Origin: DATNFP01 sp035606335
GTDB lineage: Bacteria; Bacteroidota; Bacteroidia; Chitinophagales; Chitinophagaceae
DNA length: 64,000 nt
Direction of reading: 5' to 3'
Assembly: GCA_035606335.1 (NCBI GenBank)
Contig: DATNFP010000076.1
Coordinates: 1-64,000 of the forward strand
Part shown: piece by piece, positions 43,333 through 53,022 of the stretch
How positions within the stretch are numbered: position 1 is the first letter of the stretch
Layout of the letters: each line of letters begins with the position of its first letter
Program-made: the position numbers and the translations under genes
The notes under the pieces: generated by a model
Database searches by the model: none
Told to the model about the DNA's origin: nothing
Seen by the model: only the letters and a program-made list of their open reading frames with translations

Positions 43333-45876
43333 TTATTCTGCTTGTGTTGCAGGCTTTTTAGCCGGGGCCTCTTGTATTGAAAATACGATCTTCTTTTCGT
43401 CGTCGCTATAATCTGCAACTACATTGTCACCTTCTTTGATCCTGTGATTGAGAATTTCTTCTGCCAGCGGATCTTCGAGATATTTCTGTATAGCGCGATG
43501 CAACGGACGGGCACCGAACTGCTGATCGTAACCCTTTTCCGCAATGTACTTTTTGGCACTTGCAGTAAGCTCCAGTGCGAAACCCAGTGTATTCAACCGT
43601 TTCATTACATCTTTCATAATGATGTCTATGATCATGTTGATGTGTTCTTCGGTCAATGAGTTGAAGATGATCACATCATCAATACGGTTGAGGAACTCAG
43701 GAGAGAAAGTACGCTTCAATGCTTTCTCAATAACACTGCGATTGATATCTTCGGAGCTGGTAGATTTAGCAGCGGTAGTAAAGCCAACACCTGCACCAAA
43801 ATCTTTCAACTGGCGAGCACCAATATTTGATGTCATTATTATGAGCGTGTTCTTGAAATCAACCTTGCGGCCTAAACCGTCGGTAAGCTGACCATCATCA
43901 AGCACCTGTAAAAGAATATTGAAGATGTCGGGGTGAGCTTTTTCTATTTCATCGAGCAACACTACAGAGTAAGGCTTACGGCGTACTTTTTCTGTAAGCT
44001 GACCACCTTCTTCATAACCAACATATCCCGGAGGCGCACCAATCAAACGGCTTACAGAGAATTTCTCCATGTATTCACTCATATCCACACGGATCAATGC
44101 AGCATCACTATCGAACATATAACGAGCAAGCGCACGAGCCAATTCTGTTTTACCTACGCCGGTAGGGCCAAGAAATATAAATGAGCCAATTGGTTTTCTT
44201 GGATCTTTTAATCCTACACGGTTGCGCTGGATGGCTTTTACTATTTTAGAAATAGCTTCGTCCTGTCCTACTACCGCGCCTTTCAGGTCTTCACCCATAC
44301 GACGCAGCTTAGCGCTTTCTGCTTCCACCATCCGCATTACAGGAATGCCGGTCATCATGCTCACTACTTCAGCAATATTTTCTTCGTGTATCGGGTAGCG
44401 CTTATTCTTTGCTTCTTCCTCCCATTCTGTTTTAGCACGATCTAATTCTTCTCCCAATCTCTTTTCCTTATCACGAAGCGAAGCGGCTTCTTCAAAACGC
44501 TGGCTCTTAACCACTTTATTCTTTTCCTGCTTAATATCTTCGATCTTCTTTTCGAGCTCCAGTATATTCTGAGGTACGTTGATATTTTTTAAGTGTACAC
44601 GTGCTCCAACTTCGTCCATCACATCTATTGCTTTATCAGGCAATAGGCGATCAGTCATATAACGGTCGCTGAGCTTAACGCAGGCTTCGATAGCTTCTGC
44701 ATCATAAGTTACGTTATGGAAATCTTCGTATTTAGAACGTATGTTATTCAGTATTGTAATTGTTTCTTCCACACTCGGCGGTTCGATCATCACTTTCTGG
44801 AAACGACGATCTAAAGCTCCATCCTTTTCGATGTACATACGGTATTCATCCAGAGTGGAAGCACCAATACATTGGAGGTCACCACGAGCAAGAGCAGGCT
44901 TGAATATGTTGGAAGCATCGAGTGAGCCGGAAGCACCACCTGCACCAACTATAGTATGTATTTCATCGATAAACAAGATAACGTCACGGTTCTTTTCCAG
45001 TTCGTTCATGATCGCTTTCATGCGTTCTTCGAACTGACCACGATATTTTGTACCGGCTACAAGAGCAGCCAAATCAAGGCTAATTACACGCTTGTCGAAT
45101 AGAACACGGGAAACTTTACGCTGAACAATCCGTAACGCAAGCCCTTCAACGATAGCTGTTTTACCAACACCCGGTTCGCCAATAAGAATGGGGTTGTTTT
45201 TCTTACGACGGGAAAGTATTTGTGATACACGTTCAATTTCTTCCTCACGGCCAACAATGGGGTCTAAGTTCCCCAATTCGGCAAGCTTGGTGATATCTCG
45301 ACCAAAATTGTCCAGAACAGGAGTTTTGGATTTAGTATTACCGGCCTGGCGTCTTTGTTGCTGGAACTGTTTTCTTTCATCGTCGTCATCAAATTCTTCG
45401 GAACCAGGATCGCTTCCGTAATCTGCTTTAGGATTTTCGCCCTGCAGTATGCTTAATTCATTCTTAAACCGCTCGTAATCAACATCATATTGATGTAGTA
45501 TTTGGGTGGCTACATTTTCTTTATTCTTTAAAATAGAAAGCATAAGATGCTCGGTTTCAACAGTTGCACTTTTTAATGCCTTTGCTTCAAGCACAGTGAT
45601 ACGAATCACCTTTTCTGCTTGTTTAGTAAGAGGCAGGCTGTTGATGTTAGCTACAGCCTTATTGTTCTTGTCTTTAATGGCCAGTTCCAGTTCTTTGCGG
45701 AGATCAAAAAGATCTACCTGCATGCTTTGTAATACACGCACAGCCAGTCCATCACCCTCGCGGATGAGTCCCAGCAGCAGGTGTTCCGTACCGATAAAGT
45801 CATTGCCCAACCGCAAGGCCTCTTCGCGGCTGTAAGAAATGATCTCTTTTACTTTCGGTGAGAAATTCGAATCCAT
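43333..45876 (-). CDS. clpC: ATP-dependent Clp protease ATP-binding subunit ClpC
   Basis: A class I HSP100 unfoldase that feeds ClpP. The 847-residue product has two Clp_N repeats (from NFSPKVKEIISYSREEALRL), AAA domain 1 with Walker A GEPGVGKTAIVEG near 235, a UVR-type coiled-coil insert (QRFEEAASLRDKEKRLGEEL) that marks ClpC rather than ClpA/ClpB, AAA domain 2 with Walker A GPTGVGKTELARAL near 570, and the hydrophobic VGF loop (GAGVGFTT) expected to dock ClpP. clpP is not adjacent. In Gram-positives the mcsA/mcsB/ctsR genes accompany clpC; here none do. Confidence 0.97.
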   Translation of the reverse strand: MDSNFSPKVKEIISYSREEALRLGNDFIGTEHLLLGLIREGDGLAVRVLQSMQVDLFDLRKELELAIKDKNNKAVANINSLPLTKQAEKVIRITVLEAKALKSATVETEHLMLSILKNKENVATQILHQYDVDYERFKNELSILQGENPKADYGSDPGSEEFDDDDERKQFQQQRRQAGNTKSKTPVLDNFGRDITKLAELGNLDPIVGREEEIERVSQILSRRKKNNPILIGEPGVGKTAIVEGLALRIVQRKVSRVLFDKRVISLDLAALVAGTKYRGQFEERMKAIMNELEKNRDVILFIDEIHTIVGAGGASGSLDASNIFKPALARGDLQCIGASTLDEYRMYIEKDGALDRRFQKVMIEPPSVEETITILNNIRSKYEDFHNVTYDAEAIEACVKLSDRYMTDRLLPDKAIDVMDEVGARVHLKNINVPQNILELEKKIEDIKQEKNKVVKSQRFEEAASLRDKEKRLGEELDRAKTEWEEEAKNKRYPIHEENIAEVVSMMTGIPVMRMVEAESAKLRRMGEDLKGAVVGQDEAISKIVKAIQRNRVGLKDPRKPIGSFIFLGPTGVGKTELARALARYMFDSDAALIRVDMSEYMEKFSVSRLIGAPPGYVGYEEGGQLTEKVRRKPYSVVLLDEIEKAHPDIFNILLQVLDDGQLTDGLGRKVDFKNTLIIMTSNIGARQLKDFGAGVGFTTAAKSTSSEDINRSVIEKALKRTFSPEFLNRIDDVIIFNSLTEEHINMIIDIIMKDVMKRLNTLGFALELTASAKKYIAEKGYDQQFGARPLHRAIQKYLEDPLAEEILNHRIKEGDNVVADYSDDEKKIVFSIQEAPAKKPATQAE

Positions 45877-46070
45877 GTATGTTTATTCCTTGTTTTAATT
45901 ATTAAAATTAGTGATTTTAAGAGGTAGATTATTATTACGTTTAGCTATAAGCACATTAAAATTTATCTTTTCCCTTACTTAAATATACGAAAGAAAATGT
46001 AGCGCGGAATTGTTATTTTTAAGGTTTCGGTTAACATTGCGGTTACATATTCTTAACATTAAGCTTTTAT

Positions 46071-46448
46071 ATGGAATTCAAAATTGATACCAAAACAACT
46101 TATACTCATATAACGCCGATCGCAAACCTTTTAGATGCTAAATTGACAGAGAGCATTAGACAAAAATGGGAGCAATTGCGGCAAAGAGGCAGTCATAATC
46201 TAATTGTTGACTTACAAAACTGTATCAATGCGGATAAGATGGCATTTGAAAAGCTAAAACAGCTTCATGAAGATCTTTACGATGGAGGAAACTCTTTAGT
46301 ATTTACCGGTTTGCAGGATAACCTGGCTGATGAACTAAAGAACACGAACATAAGCAACGAACTAAATATAGCCCCGACTATAGAAGAAGCTGTGGATATA
46401 ATAAACATGGAAATACTGGAGCGGGACCTTTTTAATGAAGAATCATAA
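46071..46448 (+). CDS. STAS-domain protein
   Basis: A 125-residue single STAS-like domain (SpoIIAA/anti-sigma antagonist fold): YTHITPIANLLDAKL, HNLIVDLQNCINADKMAFEKL and NSLVFTGLQDNLADEL. The phospho-acceptor Ser of classical antagonists is not clear; the site reads NCINADKMAF, so regulation may differ. No anti-sigma factor or kinase lies nearby. Ribonuclease Z follows 91 bp downstream on the same strand, as is frequent in this phylum. Confidence 0.8.
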   Translation: MEFKIDTKTTYTHITPIANLLDAKLTESIRQKWEQLRQRGSHNLIVDLQNCINADKMAFEKLKQLHEDLYDGGNSLVFTGLQDNLADELKNTNISNELNIAPTIEEAVDIINMEILERDLFNEES

Positions 46449-46539
46449 ATAAAATTGCCCGAATTTCTGCAACGGATGATTTTTTTATAATTATATGCTA
46501 TAAATTACCCGATCGAAATTAATAGAAGATTAAACAGGA

Positions 46540-47442
46540 ATGAAAGTAACGATACTGGGTAACAATTCGGCATTACCCGCTTTTGGCAGGCATCCTTCGG
46601 CACAGGTGGTTTCAGTATACGGAGAATTAATATTGCTTGATTGTGGAGAAGGGACGCAGGTGCAAATGCAGCGATTTGGATTACGGTGGCGCAAATTGCA
46701 GAATATCTTCATAAGTCATTTGCATGGAGACCATTATTTTGGTTTGCCAGGTCTTATAAATAGTATGAGCCTATTAGGGCGTGTATTGCCATTGCATCTT
46801 TGGGCACCTGCTGAGCTGCAGCCCATCTTACAAAGTATATTGGATGTAGCAGACACTAAACTATCTTATCCTTTCTTTTTTCACCCATTGCCGGAAGGAA
46901 CAGAATTGCTTGTAGATAATGAGCTATATAGTGTTACCTGCTTCCCGGTAAACCATAAAATATTCTGTCACGGCTTCCTGATAGAACGGAAAACAAAGGG
47001 AAGAAAATTGCTGCCAGATAAATGCCGTGAATATGAAATACCTGCTTATTTCTACGACAGGCTAAAGGAAGGAGAAGACTATACCCGGCAAGACGGGTTT
47101 GTAGTAAAAAATGAATGGGTGACAGAAAACGGCCCTTCCCGGAAAAAATATGCCTATTGCGCAGACACGATCTTTACAGATACATTTATTCCTGTAATAA
47201 AAGATGCAGATACCATATACCACGAATGCACCTACCTGGAAAAAGATGCTGAAAAGGCTACAGCGCGTTTTCATAGCACTGCAAGTCAGGCCGCACAAGT
47301 GGCAAAGATGGCCAATGCAAAACAATTATTATTGGGGCATTTTTCATCCAAGTACAGGGAACTGGAACCATTTAGAGAAGAAGCAATCCCAATCTTCCCA
47401 AATACTCAAGTAACTATTGAGGGGACGGCGTATGAGATATAA
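46540..47442 (+). CDS. rnz: Ribonuclease Z
   Basis: Metallo-beta-lactamase-fold endonuclease that trims tRNA 3' ends. The 300-residue product begins KVTILGNNSALPAFGRHPSA and has the metal motif SHLHGDHYFGLPG (His60, His62, Asp64, His65), the further His in FPVNHKIFCHGF, the Asp in YCADTIF, and the HxT-type HSTASQAA and LGHFSSKYRE motifs of the rnz family. Length is that of the short form. Since the tRNA in this window encodes CCA, rnz would be needed mainly for other tRNAs. Confidence 0.95.
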   Translation: MKVTILGNNSALPAFGRHPSAQVVSVYGELILLDCGEGTQVQMQRFGLRWRKLQNIFISHLHGDHYFGLPGLINSMSLLGRVLPLHLWAPAELQPILQSILDVADTKLSYPFFFHPLPEGTELLVDNELYSVTCFPVNHKIFCHGFLIERKTKGRKLLPDKCREYEIPAYFYDRLKEGEDYTRQDGFVVKNEWVTENGPSRKKYAYCADTIFTDTFIPVIKDADTIYHECTYLEKDAEKATARFHSTASQAAQVAKMANAKQLLLGHFSSKYRELEPFREEAIPIFPNTQVTIEGTAYEI

Positions 47443-47502
47443 CAGAAATTATTTTTTGTTTAGGTAATGGTGATGTAAAGCACCTGTTATTTTATTGTAC
47501 GC

Positions 47503-47510
47503 TACTTTTG
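47503..47510 (+). promoter_or_regulatory. -7 box of the heme A synthase gene
   Basis: TACTTTTG matches TAnnTTTG and ends 17 bp before the GTG at 47528. Since it lies within the upstream TTG-initiated extension of the frame, it argues for GTG 47528 as the true start. Confidence 0.5.
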
Positions 47511-47527
47511 CATCCAAATTCATAACA

Positions 47528-48580
47528 GTGGAAGTTACACATAAGAGAAAAGCTGTAGCATACTGGCTCCTGGCGGGTGTATTCATGATCATTGTGCAAA
47601 CCGTGCTTGGAGGAATTACAAGATTGACAGGCTCCGGACTTTCAATGACAGAATGGAACCCTATAATGGGTGCAATACCCCCACTCAACCAGCATCAATG
47701 GAATGACGCATTTAATGGGTACAAACAAATAGGGCAATATAAATACCTGAACAGCGATTTCACTTTAGCCAATTTCAAATTCATCTTTTTCTGGGAATGG
47801 TTTCACAGGGTGTGGGCAAGATTACTGGGAGTAGTATTCATAATCGGGTTTGTTTACTTCCTTGTAAAGAAATATTTTGATAAAGAGATGATCGGGCCCT
47901 TTATCATTCTATTCCTGTTAGGCGCATTGCAGGGGGCTATAGGGTGGATAATGGTAGCAAGCGGACTAAATGATACACACCTGGCCGTTGACCATATAAA
48001 ACTTGCACTACACTTTGTATCAGCAATGATACTTGCCTGCTATACATTATGGTTTGCATTGCAGCTACTAATACCTGAAGAAAAAAGAATTACCAGCAAA
48101 GGCTTATTCAATTTCACGATAATCTGCATAGCACTGCTATTTGTACAATTAGTATATGGGGCATTTATGGCAGGGCTAAAAGCCGCAATGTCCGCACCAA
48201 CATGGCCTACAATAAACGGGATGTGGATACCCGGGAATATGCTGCAAAAAAGCTTTATAAATGATCCGATCAATGTGCATTTCGTACATAGAACGATCGC
48301 CTATCTCTTATTTACATTGCTTATGTTCTGGTTTGGGAAAGCGAGCAAAGTAGCAAAACAGCAACCGAATAATGTGCTGATAAAGACACGGTGGTGGCCA
48401 TTTGTACTTGTTTTTACACAAGTGTTACTGGGAATATTTACCGTACTTAGCGCACCAACAATTGTATTCAGAAAATTCGGACAATACCAGATACTTGCAG
48501 AAACCCACCAGGTGGTAGCAATGTTTTTACTGATGTCATTAATAATAAATCTATACTGCATTAAACGAGTAAAAGCTTAA
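47528..48580 (+). CDS. ctaA: Heme A synthase, COX15/CtaA family
   Basis: Converts heme O to heme A for cytochrome oxidase. I choose GTG 47528 (EVTHKRKAVAYWLLAGVF), because a possible TTG 33 bases upstream precedes the promoter box. The 350-residue product has eight TM helices in two four-helix halves, with heme-ligand His in FFWEWFHRVWAR, NDTHLAVDHIKLALHF, FVHRTIAYLL and ETHQVVAMF. GGITRLTGSGLSMTEWNP is a COX15 signature. Other cytochrome oxidase genes are not in the window. Confidence 0.95.
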   Translation: MEVTHKRKAVAYWLLAGVFMIIVQTVLGGITRLTGSGLSMTEWNPIMGAIPPLNQHQWNDAFNGYKQIGQYKYLNSDFTLANFKFIFFWEWFHRVWARLLGVVFIIGFVYFLVKKYFDKEMIGPFIILFLLGALQGAIGWIMVASGLNDTHLAVDHIKLALHFVSAMILACYTLWFALQLLIPEEKRITSKGLFNFTIICIALLFVQLVYGAFMAGLKAAMSAPTWPTINGMWIPGNMLQKSFINDPINVHFVHRTIAYLLFTLLMFWFGKASKVAKQQPNNVLIKTRWWPFVLVFTQVLLGIFTVLSAPTIVFRKFGQYQILAETHQVVAMFLLMSLIINLYCIKRVKA

Positions 48581-48658
48581 TAATGTTATTAAAACAAATG
48601 AGCGCTCTTAGCTGGCATCTCTTTTTTGCGATTGAAAAAAATCGTAGATTGAATTTAA

Positions 48659-50938
48659 ATGCCGAGAGCACGTAAGCAAAAAGCAATACTGCAAACTACC
48701 TGGCAGCGCGCTAAAAATGTGTTGAAGAATATTTACTACTTCCTGCCGATACAATTAGTATTGCTCCATTTCCGTAAATACCAATTACTGCTTATATTCT
48801 GGTTTATATTAGCCGCAACTATTACAGGGCATTTCGCACAGCATTTTGGAGCAGCTTCACTTTTTTTATCACCGGAGTATCTAGGCAATTTTAATTACAT
48901 AAGCATGTTCCTGCTGGGAGGGGCAATGGGTGTATATATAATGGGATGGCATATTACTACCTTCATCATACATGGACACAGGATACCCTACATGGGTGCA
49001 GCAAAACAAACCTTTCTTGTTTATTGTATCAACAACTCTATAATACCTATATTGTTCCTTGTTTTTTACTCGATCGTCAGTATACGTTCTGAATTGTATA
49101 GTGAACATGCAAAGCCGGGGGATATTTTACAATTGCAAGGCTCCTTTTATGCGGGAATACTGATCATTATCCTGGTATCCTTTGTTTATTTCTTCCGCGT
49201 GGGCAGAGACCTGCTAAAAGTTGTGGTATCTAAAATAACCAATCCTTCACGTATACGTGAAATCATACCATACGATACGCTGGATTACGAAATAGACATT
49301 ATCCGTGCAGACAGCTACTTATCAGAAAATATGAGGATAATGCAATGCTCGGAACTGGAGCATTACCATCCGAGATTACTAAGAACTGTTTTGCGCAGGC
49401 ATCACAGAAATGCAATTACTGCAACTATTTTCTCTTATATCTTTCTCGTGATATTAGGCATTTTCGGGAGCGTGCCTTATCTGCGTATACCGGCAGGAGC
49501 AGGCTTCCTGATACTATTTTCTATTACCATGGGGATTGTAGGTGCTGTAAAATATTTCTTAAAAAGCTGGGAAATCCTTGGATGGGTAATAATCATGCTT
49601 ATAGCCGGATGGATGGTAAAGCACAAGCTTTTTGACCTGCGAAGCATAGCATACGGTGTAAATTATCATGTGCAGTCAGCACGGCAGCCACAATATAGCT
49701 ATGACTATTTGCAAAAGCTCTTTACAAAGCAACGATACGAAAAGGATAAAAATACCGAACTGGCAAGACTGGAAAACTGGAAGAAGAAAGTGGATAGCGG
49801 AGATAGTAAACCACCACTGGTGGTAGTGACGGTGAGCGGAGGAGGTACCAGAGCAGCCTACTGGACATTCAGATCGCTGCAATATATAGACAGCATGACC
49901 CGAGGAAAGCTATTTAAAAATACAGTGCTGATAACCGGGGCATCAGGCGGGATGCTTGGAGCAGCCTACTGGCGCGCGATTCACGATGCCTACAATGAAG
50001 GAAAGCTAAATGATCCATACGACAACAAATACCAGGAGAACATAGGCAAAGACCTTTTGAACTCAATTATCTTCTCGATGGTGACAGTGGATCTTATATC
50101 GCCATTTAATAAAGTATATGTGAATGGATATGCCTATACAAAAGACCGTGGATATGCAATGGAGCAACAGTTAATAAAGAATACAGATGGGCTGATAGAT
50201 AAACAAATAGGAGATTACAGGCAAGGCGAGGCGAGCGGCGATATACCACAGATGATCATTAATGGCACTATTATAAATGATGGGAGAAAACTAATGATAT
50301 CAGCGCAGCCAATAAGCTACCTGACACGACCAGAATATGAACTGAATGATACTGCAGAACCGCAAATAGATGCTATAGATTTCGGCGCTTTTTTTGCCGG
50401 AGAAAATCCTTACAACCTGCGCCTTACATCGGCACTACGAATGAATGCAACATTCCCATACATTTTACCTGTTGTGAAACTACCATCGCAACCTGCTATG
50501 AATATAATGGATGCAGGACTAAGAGATAATTTTGGAATGGAAACTGCAGACAGGTATCTGTATGTGATTCGTGACTGGATCAAGAAAAATGTAGGCGATG
50601 TGATATTTCTTGAAATAAGAGATACCCGTGAGTATGAAGTGAGACCTATCTCTGTCCAAAATGGATTGGGCAACATGCTATATGATCCTCTCTTTGTAAT
50701 ACAGGAAAAATGGGAAGCTTTTCAATCATATTCAGACAGCTATCTGAAGGATTACGCACCGAATGACCTGAATGGCAAATTACATTTTGTGTCATTGCAA
50801 TTTGTTCCGCAACAGCAAAAATCTGTAGCCCTGAACTTACATCTCACACAAAAAGAAAAAGAAGATCTATATCAATCTATCAATTATTGGGGCAATCAAA
50901 GAGCGATCGATACTTTGCTTCAACTGATCAATCATTAA
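48659..50938 (+). CDS. Patatin-like phospholipase with multi-TM N-terminal half
   Basis: A 759-residue protein. The first ~340 residues hold about six to eight TM helices (IFWFILAATITG, MFLLGGAMGVYIMGW, ILIIILVSFVYFF, ILGWVIIMLIAGW). The second half is a patatin hydrolase: oxyanion loop VSGGGTRAAYW, nucleophile Ser429 in GASGG, and catalytic Asp618 in MDAGLRDNFG, all intact. Such membrane-tethered lipases would act on phospholipids at the inner membrane. Family members with this layout are seen in Bacteroidota, but their role is unclear. The stop codon interlocks with the convergent hutH. Confidence 0.88.
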   Translation: MPRARKQKAILQTTWQRAKNVLKNIYYFLPIQLVLLHFRKYQLLLIFWFILAATITGHFAQHFGAASLFLSPEYLGNFNYISMFLLGGAMGVYIMGWHITTFIIHGHRIPYMGAAKQTFLVYCINNSIIPILFLVFYSIVSIRSELYSEHAKPGDILQLQGSFYAGILIIILVSFVYFFRVGRDLLKVVVSKITNPSRIREIIPYDTLDYEIDIIRADSYLSENMRIMQCSELEHYHPRLLRTVLRRHHRNAITATIFSYIFLVILGIFGSVPYLRIPAGAGFLILFSITMGIVGAVKYFLKSWEILGWVIIMLIAGWMVKHKLFDLRSIAYGVNYHVQSARQPQYSYDYLQKLFTKQRYEKDKNTELARLENWKKKVDSGDSKPPLVVVTVSGGGTRAAYWTFRSLQYIDSMTRGKLFKNTVLITGASGGMLGAAYWRAIHDAYNEGKLNDPYDNKYQENIGKDLLNSIIFSMVTVDLISPFNKVYVNGYAYTKDRGYAMEQQLIKNTDGLIDKQIGDYRQGEASGDIPQMIINGTIINDGRKLMISAQPISYLTRPEYELNDTAEPQIDAIDFGAFFAGENPYNLRLTSALRMNATFPYILPVVKLPSQPAMNIMDAGLRDNFGMETADRYLYVIRDWIKKNVGDVIFLEIRDTREYEVRPISVQNGLGNMLYDPLFVIQEKWEAFQSYSDSYLKDYAPNDLNGKLHFVSLQFVPQQQKSVALNLHLTQKEKEDLYQSINYWGNQRAIDTLLQLINH

Positions 50939-52419
50939 TTTGCTTTAGACCAATGCGAAGGGTCGTTGTTTAAAAATTGTTCAGCTGCTACAAGATCATC
51001 GTGCAACACCCTGTCATGAGCCATAAATGGTACATGTCCACGGAAATCGCTCCATATTTTTTCCAAAACTACTGATGAGCGATGTGGTCTTCTTAATTCC
51101 AAAGCCTGTGCTGCCGTTAATAATTCAATAGCAAGCACACGCTGTACGTTCTGCACCACCCGGTGCAATTTGGTTGCTGCATTAGCTCCCATACTTACAT
51201 GATCTTCCTGACCATTACTACTTACAATACTATCAACAGAAGCAGGAGTACATAGTTGCTTATTCTGGCTTACGATAGCAGCAGCAGTGTATTGAGCTAT
51301 CATCAGGCCGCTATTTAACCCTGCCTCCGGAGCAAGAAATGCCGGTAAGCCACGCTGCCCGCTGACAAGCAAATAAGTGCGGCGTTCGGATATATTGGCC
51401 AACTCTGCAAGCGCGATAGCCAGGAAATCAAGATGCAAAGCCAAAGGCTGCCCGTGAAAATTACCACCGCTCATTATAGCATCTTCATCGTGAAATACTA
51501 TCGGATTATCAGTTACAGAATTGATCTCGATCTCTACAACATTTGATACAGTGTCAATAACATCGCTGCTGGCACCATGCACCTGCGGCATGCAACGAAA
51601 TGAATAAGGATCCTGCACCTGCTCCTTGTGTAATTGCTGGATAGCGCTGCCATCGAGAAGATGTAAAATACGCTGAGCGCTTGCTACCTGCCCTTTGTGG
51701 GGCCTTAGCCTGTGAATAGGGTATTGAAAAGGCTCATTTTTTGCCATGAAAGCATCTACAGATAGAGCACCAATAACATCGGCCCAGAATGACAGTCGTT
51801 TCGCTTCTATAAGGCTCCATGTGGCATAGCTGCTCATGAATTGTGTACCGTTCAATAATGCAAGCCCTTCTTTAGCAGCAAGTGGTGTAAGTGTCAACCC
51901 TAATTGCTGCAGCACTTCAGCAGCTTCTCTTTTTTCTCCTTTATAATTTACCCAACCCTTGCCAAAAAGTGGTAAACTAAGGTGAGCTAAAGGCGCCAGA
52001 TCGCCGGAGGCGCCCAACGAGCCCTGCTGATAAACAATAGGAAGAATATCGTGATTGTAGAAATCTGCCAAACGCTGAACAATCTCTGGTCTTACCCCAC
52101 TATAGCCCTGACTTAATCCATGAATTTTAAGTAACAGCATTAGCCGTACAATATCTGCCGGCACCTCATCGCCCATGCCACAGGCATGAGAACAAACGAG
52201 ATTTTCCTGCAGAGCGGCTAATTCGCCAGGCTGGATGCGAACATTACATAAAGCACCAAATCCAGTATTGATACCATAATAAACATTGCCTGTTTTCAGG
52301 ATATTATCCAGATAGGAACGATTGACTGTAATGTGCTGAATAGTTTCAGAAGAAAGCTCGATATGGCTATTCTTCCAGTTTTGTAAAGAATCTATGGATA
52401 TACGCTCAGGTAGTTGCAT
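50935..52419 (-). CDS. hutH: Histidine ammonia-lyase
   Basis: HutH deaminates L-histidine to trans-urocanate. Start at QLPERISIDSLQN (ATG, complement of 52417-52419). The 494-residue product contains the self-forming MIO cofactor triad Ala137-Ser138-Gly139 in GSLGASGDLAPL, the catalytic Tyr in YYGINTGFG, and GGNFHGQPLALHLD plus SSNGQEDHVSMG. hutU, hutI and hutG are not in the window, so the rest of the pathway is elsewhere; a role in urocanate or aromatic metabolism other than histidine use cannot be excluded. Confidence 0.94.
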   Translation of the reverse strand: MQLPERISIDSLQNWKNSHIELSSETIQHITVNRSYLDNILKTGNVYYGINTGFGALCNVRIQPGELAALQENLVCSHACGMGDEVPADIVRLMLLLKIHGLSQGYSGVRPEIVQRLADFYNHDILPIVYQQGSLGASGDLAPLAHLSLPLFGKGWVNYKGEKREAAEVLQQLGLTLTPLAAKEGLALLNGTQFMSSYATWSLIEAKRLSFWADVIGALSVDAFMAKNEPFQYPIHRLRPHKGQVASAQRILHLLDGSAIQQLHKEQVQDPYSFRCMPQVHGASSDVIDTVSNVVEIEINSVTDNPIVFHDEDAIMSGGNFHGQPLALHLDFLAIALAELANISERRTYLLVSGQRGLPAFLAPEAGLNSGLMIAQYTAAAIVSQNKQLCTPASVDSIVSSNGQEDHVSMGANAATKLHRVVQNVQRVLAIELLTAAQALELRRPHRSSVVLEKIWSDFRGHVPFMAHDRVLHDDLVAAEQFLNNDPSHWSKAN

Positions 52420-52440
52420 GCTGCAATAAATTGTAGGCAG

Positions 52441-52448
52441 CAAATGTA
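52441..52448 (-). promoter_or_regulatory. -7 box of hutH
   Basis: On the minus strand TACATTTG matches TAnnTTTG, 21 bp before the hutH ATG and behind the stop of the preceding gene. hutH is therefore likely transcribed on its own. No clear -33 element. Confidence 0.5.
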
Positions 52449-52479
52449 CTTATTTAGAAACTATATGAGATACAGCTAC

Positions 52480-53022
52480 TTATTGCTGCGCCTCTCTCTG
52501 CATTATATCTTTTTCCACAATCCTATCAAGATCTGTTTCTATATTTCTTTTAAGAGTTTCAGGAGTTATTCTGCCTATTTCCTGATGGTTTTTTATAACG
52601 ATAATAGTAGGAATGTCGGAAATGTGATATAACTTATGTTCAACATATTTTGTAGTCTTTGCCCGGTCAACACCATACATTTTGTACCCAGACATCGGGT
52701 AACCAGTTACCTGCAGCACTTTGTACAATTTAGGGAGCAACGAGTGAGTTTCACGATTCCACGTACCGATAAAGACCACCAACTGGTACTTTGATAAATC
52801 TTTTTTCAAATACTTTACGGCTATAGAATCAGGAGTATATTCTGAAGCACCATTCATTAGCCAACTGAAAGAGGGCTGCTTATTAATATCTTCAAAAGTG
52901 CATTGTCCCTTATACACCAACTCGTGTGTTTGCTTATCAGTTGAAACATCGTAATCAGATGTGGATTGGGCAAAGGCATTTACACTTATCAACAGGATAA
53001 TTGCTAAAAACAGATTTTTCAT
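52480..53022 (-). CDS. Exported thioredoxin-fold protein lacking the CxxC pair
   Basis: A 180-residue protein with Sec signal (KNLFLAIILLISVNAFAQ). The thioredoxin fold is visible: strand LVVFIGTW, cis-Pro loop ISDIPTIIVI (Pro138), and IVIKNHQEIGRI. At the redox site, after Trp88, the residues are NRET instead of CxxC, so no disulfide exchange is possible there; the only Cys is Cys41. It may bind a client or substrate without redox chemistry. It overlaps the MerR gene by one base, so the two are co-transcribed. Confidence 0.85.
   Translation of the reverse strand: MKNLFLAIILLISVNAFAQSTSDYDVSTDKQTHELVYKGQCTFEDINKQPSFSWLMNGASEYTPDSIAVKYLKKDLSKYQLVVFIGTWNRETHSLLPKLYKVLQVTGYPMSGYKMYGVDRAKTTKYVEHKLYHISDIPTIIVIKNHQEIGRITPETLKRNIETDLDRIVEKDIMQREAQQ

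Noticed and set aside
47495..47527. TTG start for heme A synthase
   Set aside because: The extension contains the -7 box and adds residues not found before the first TM helix of the family.
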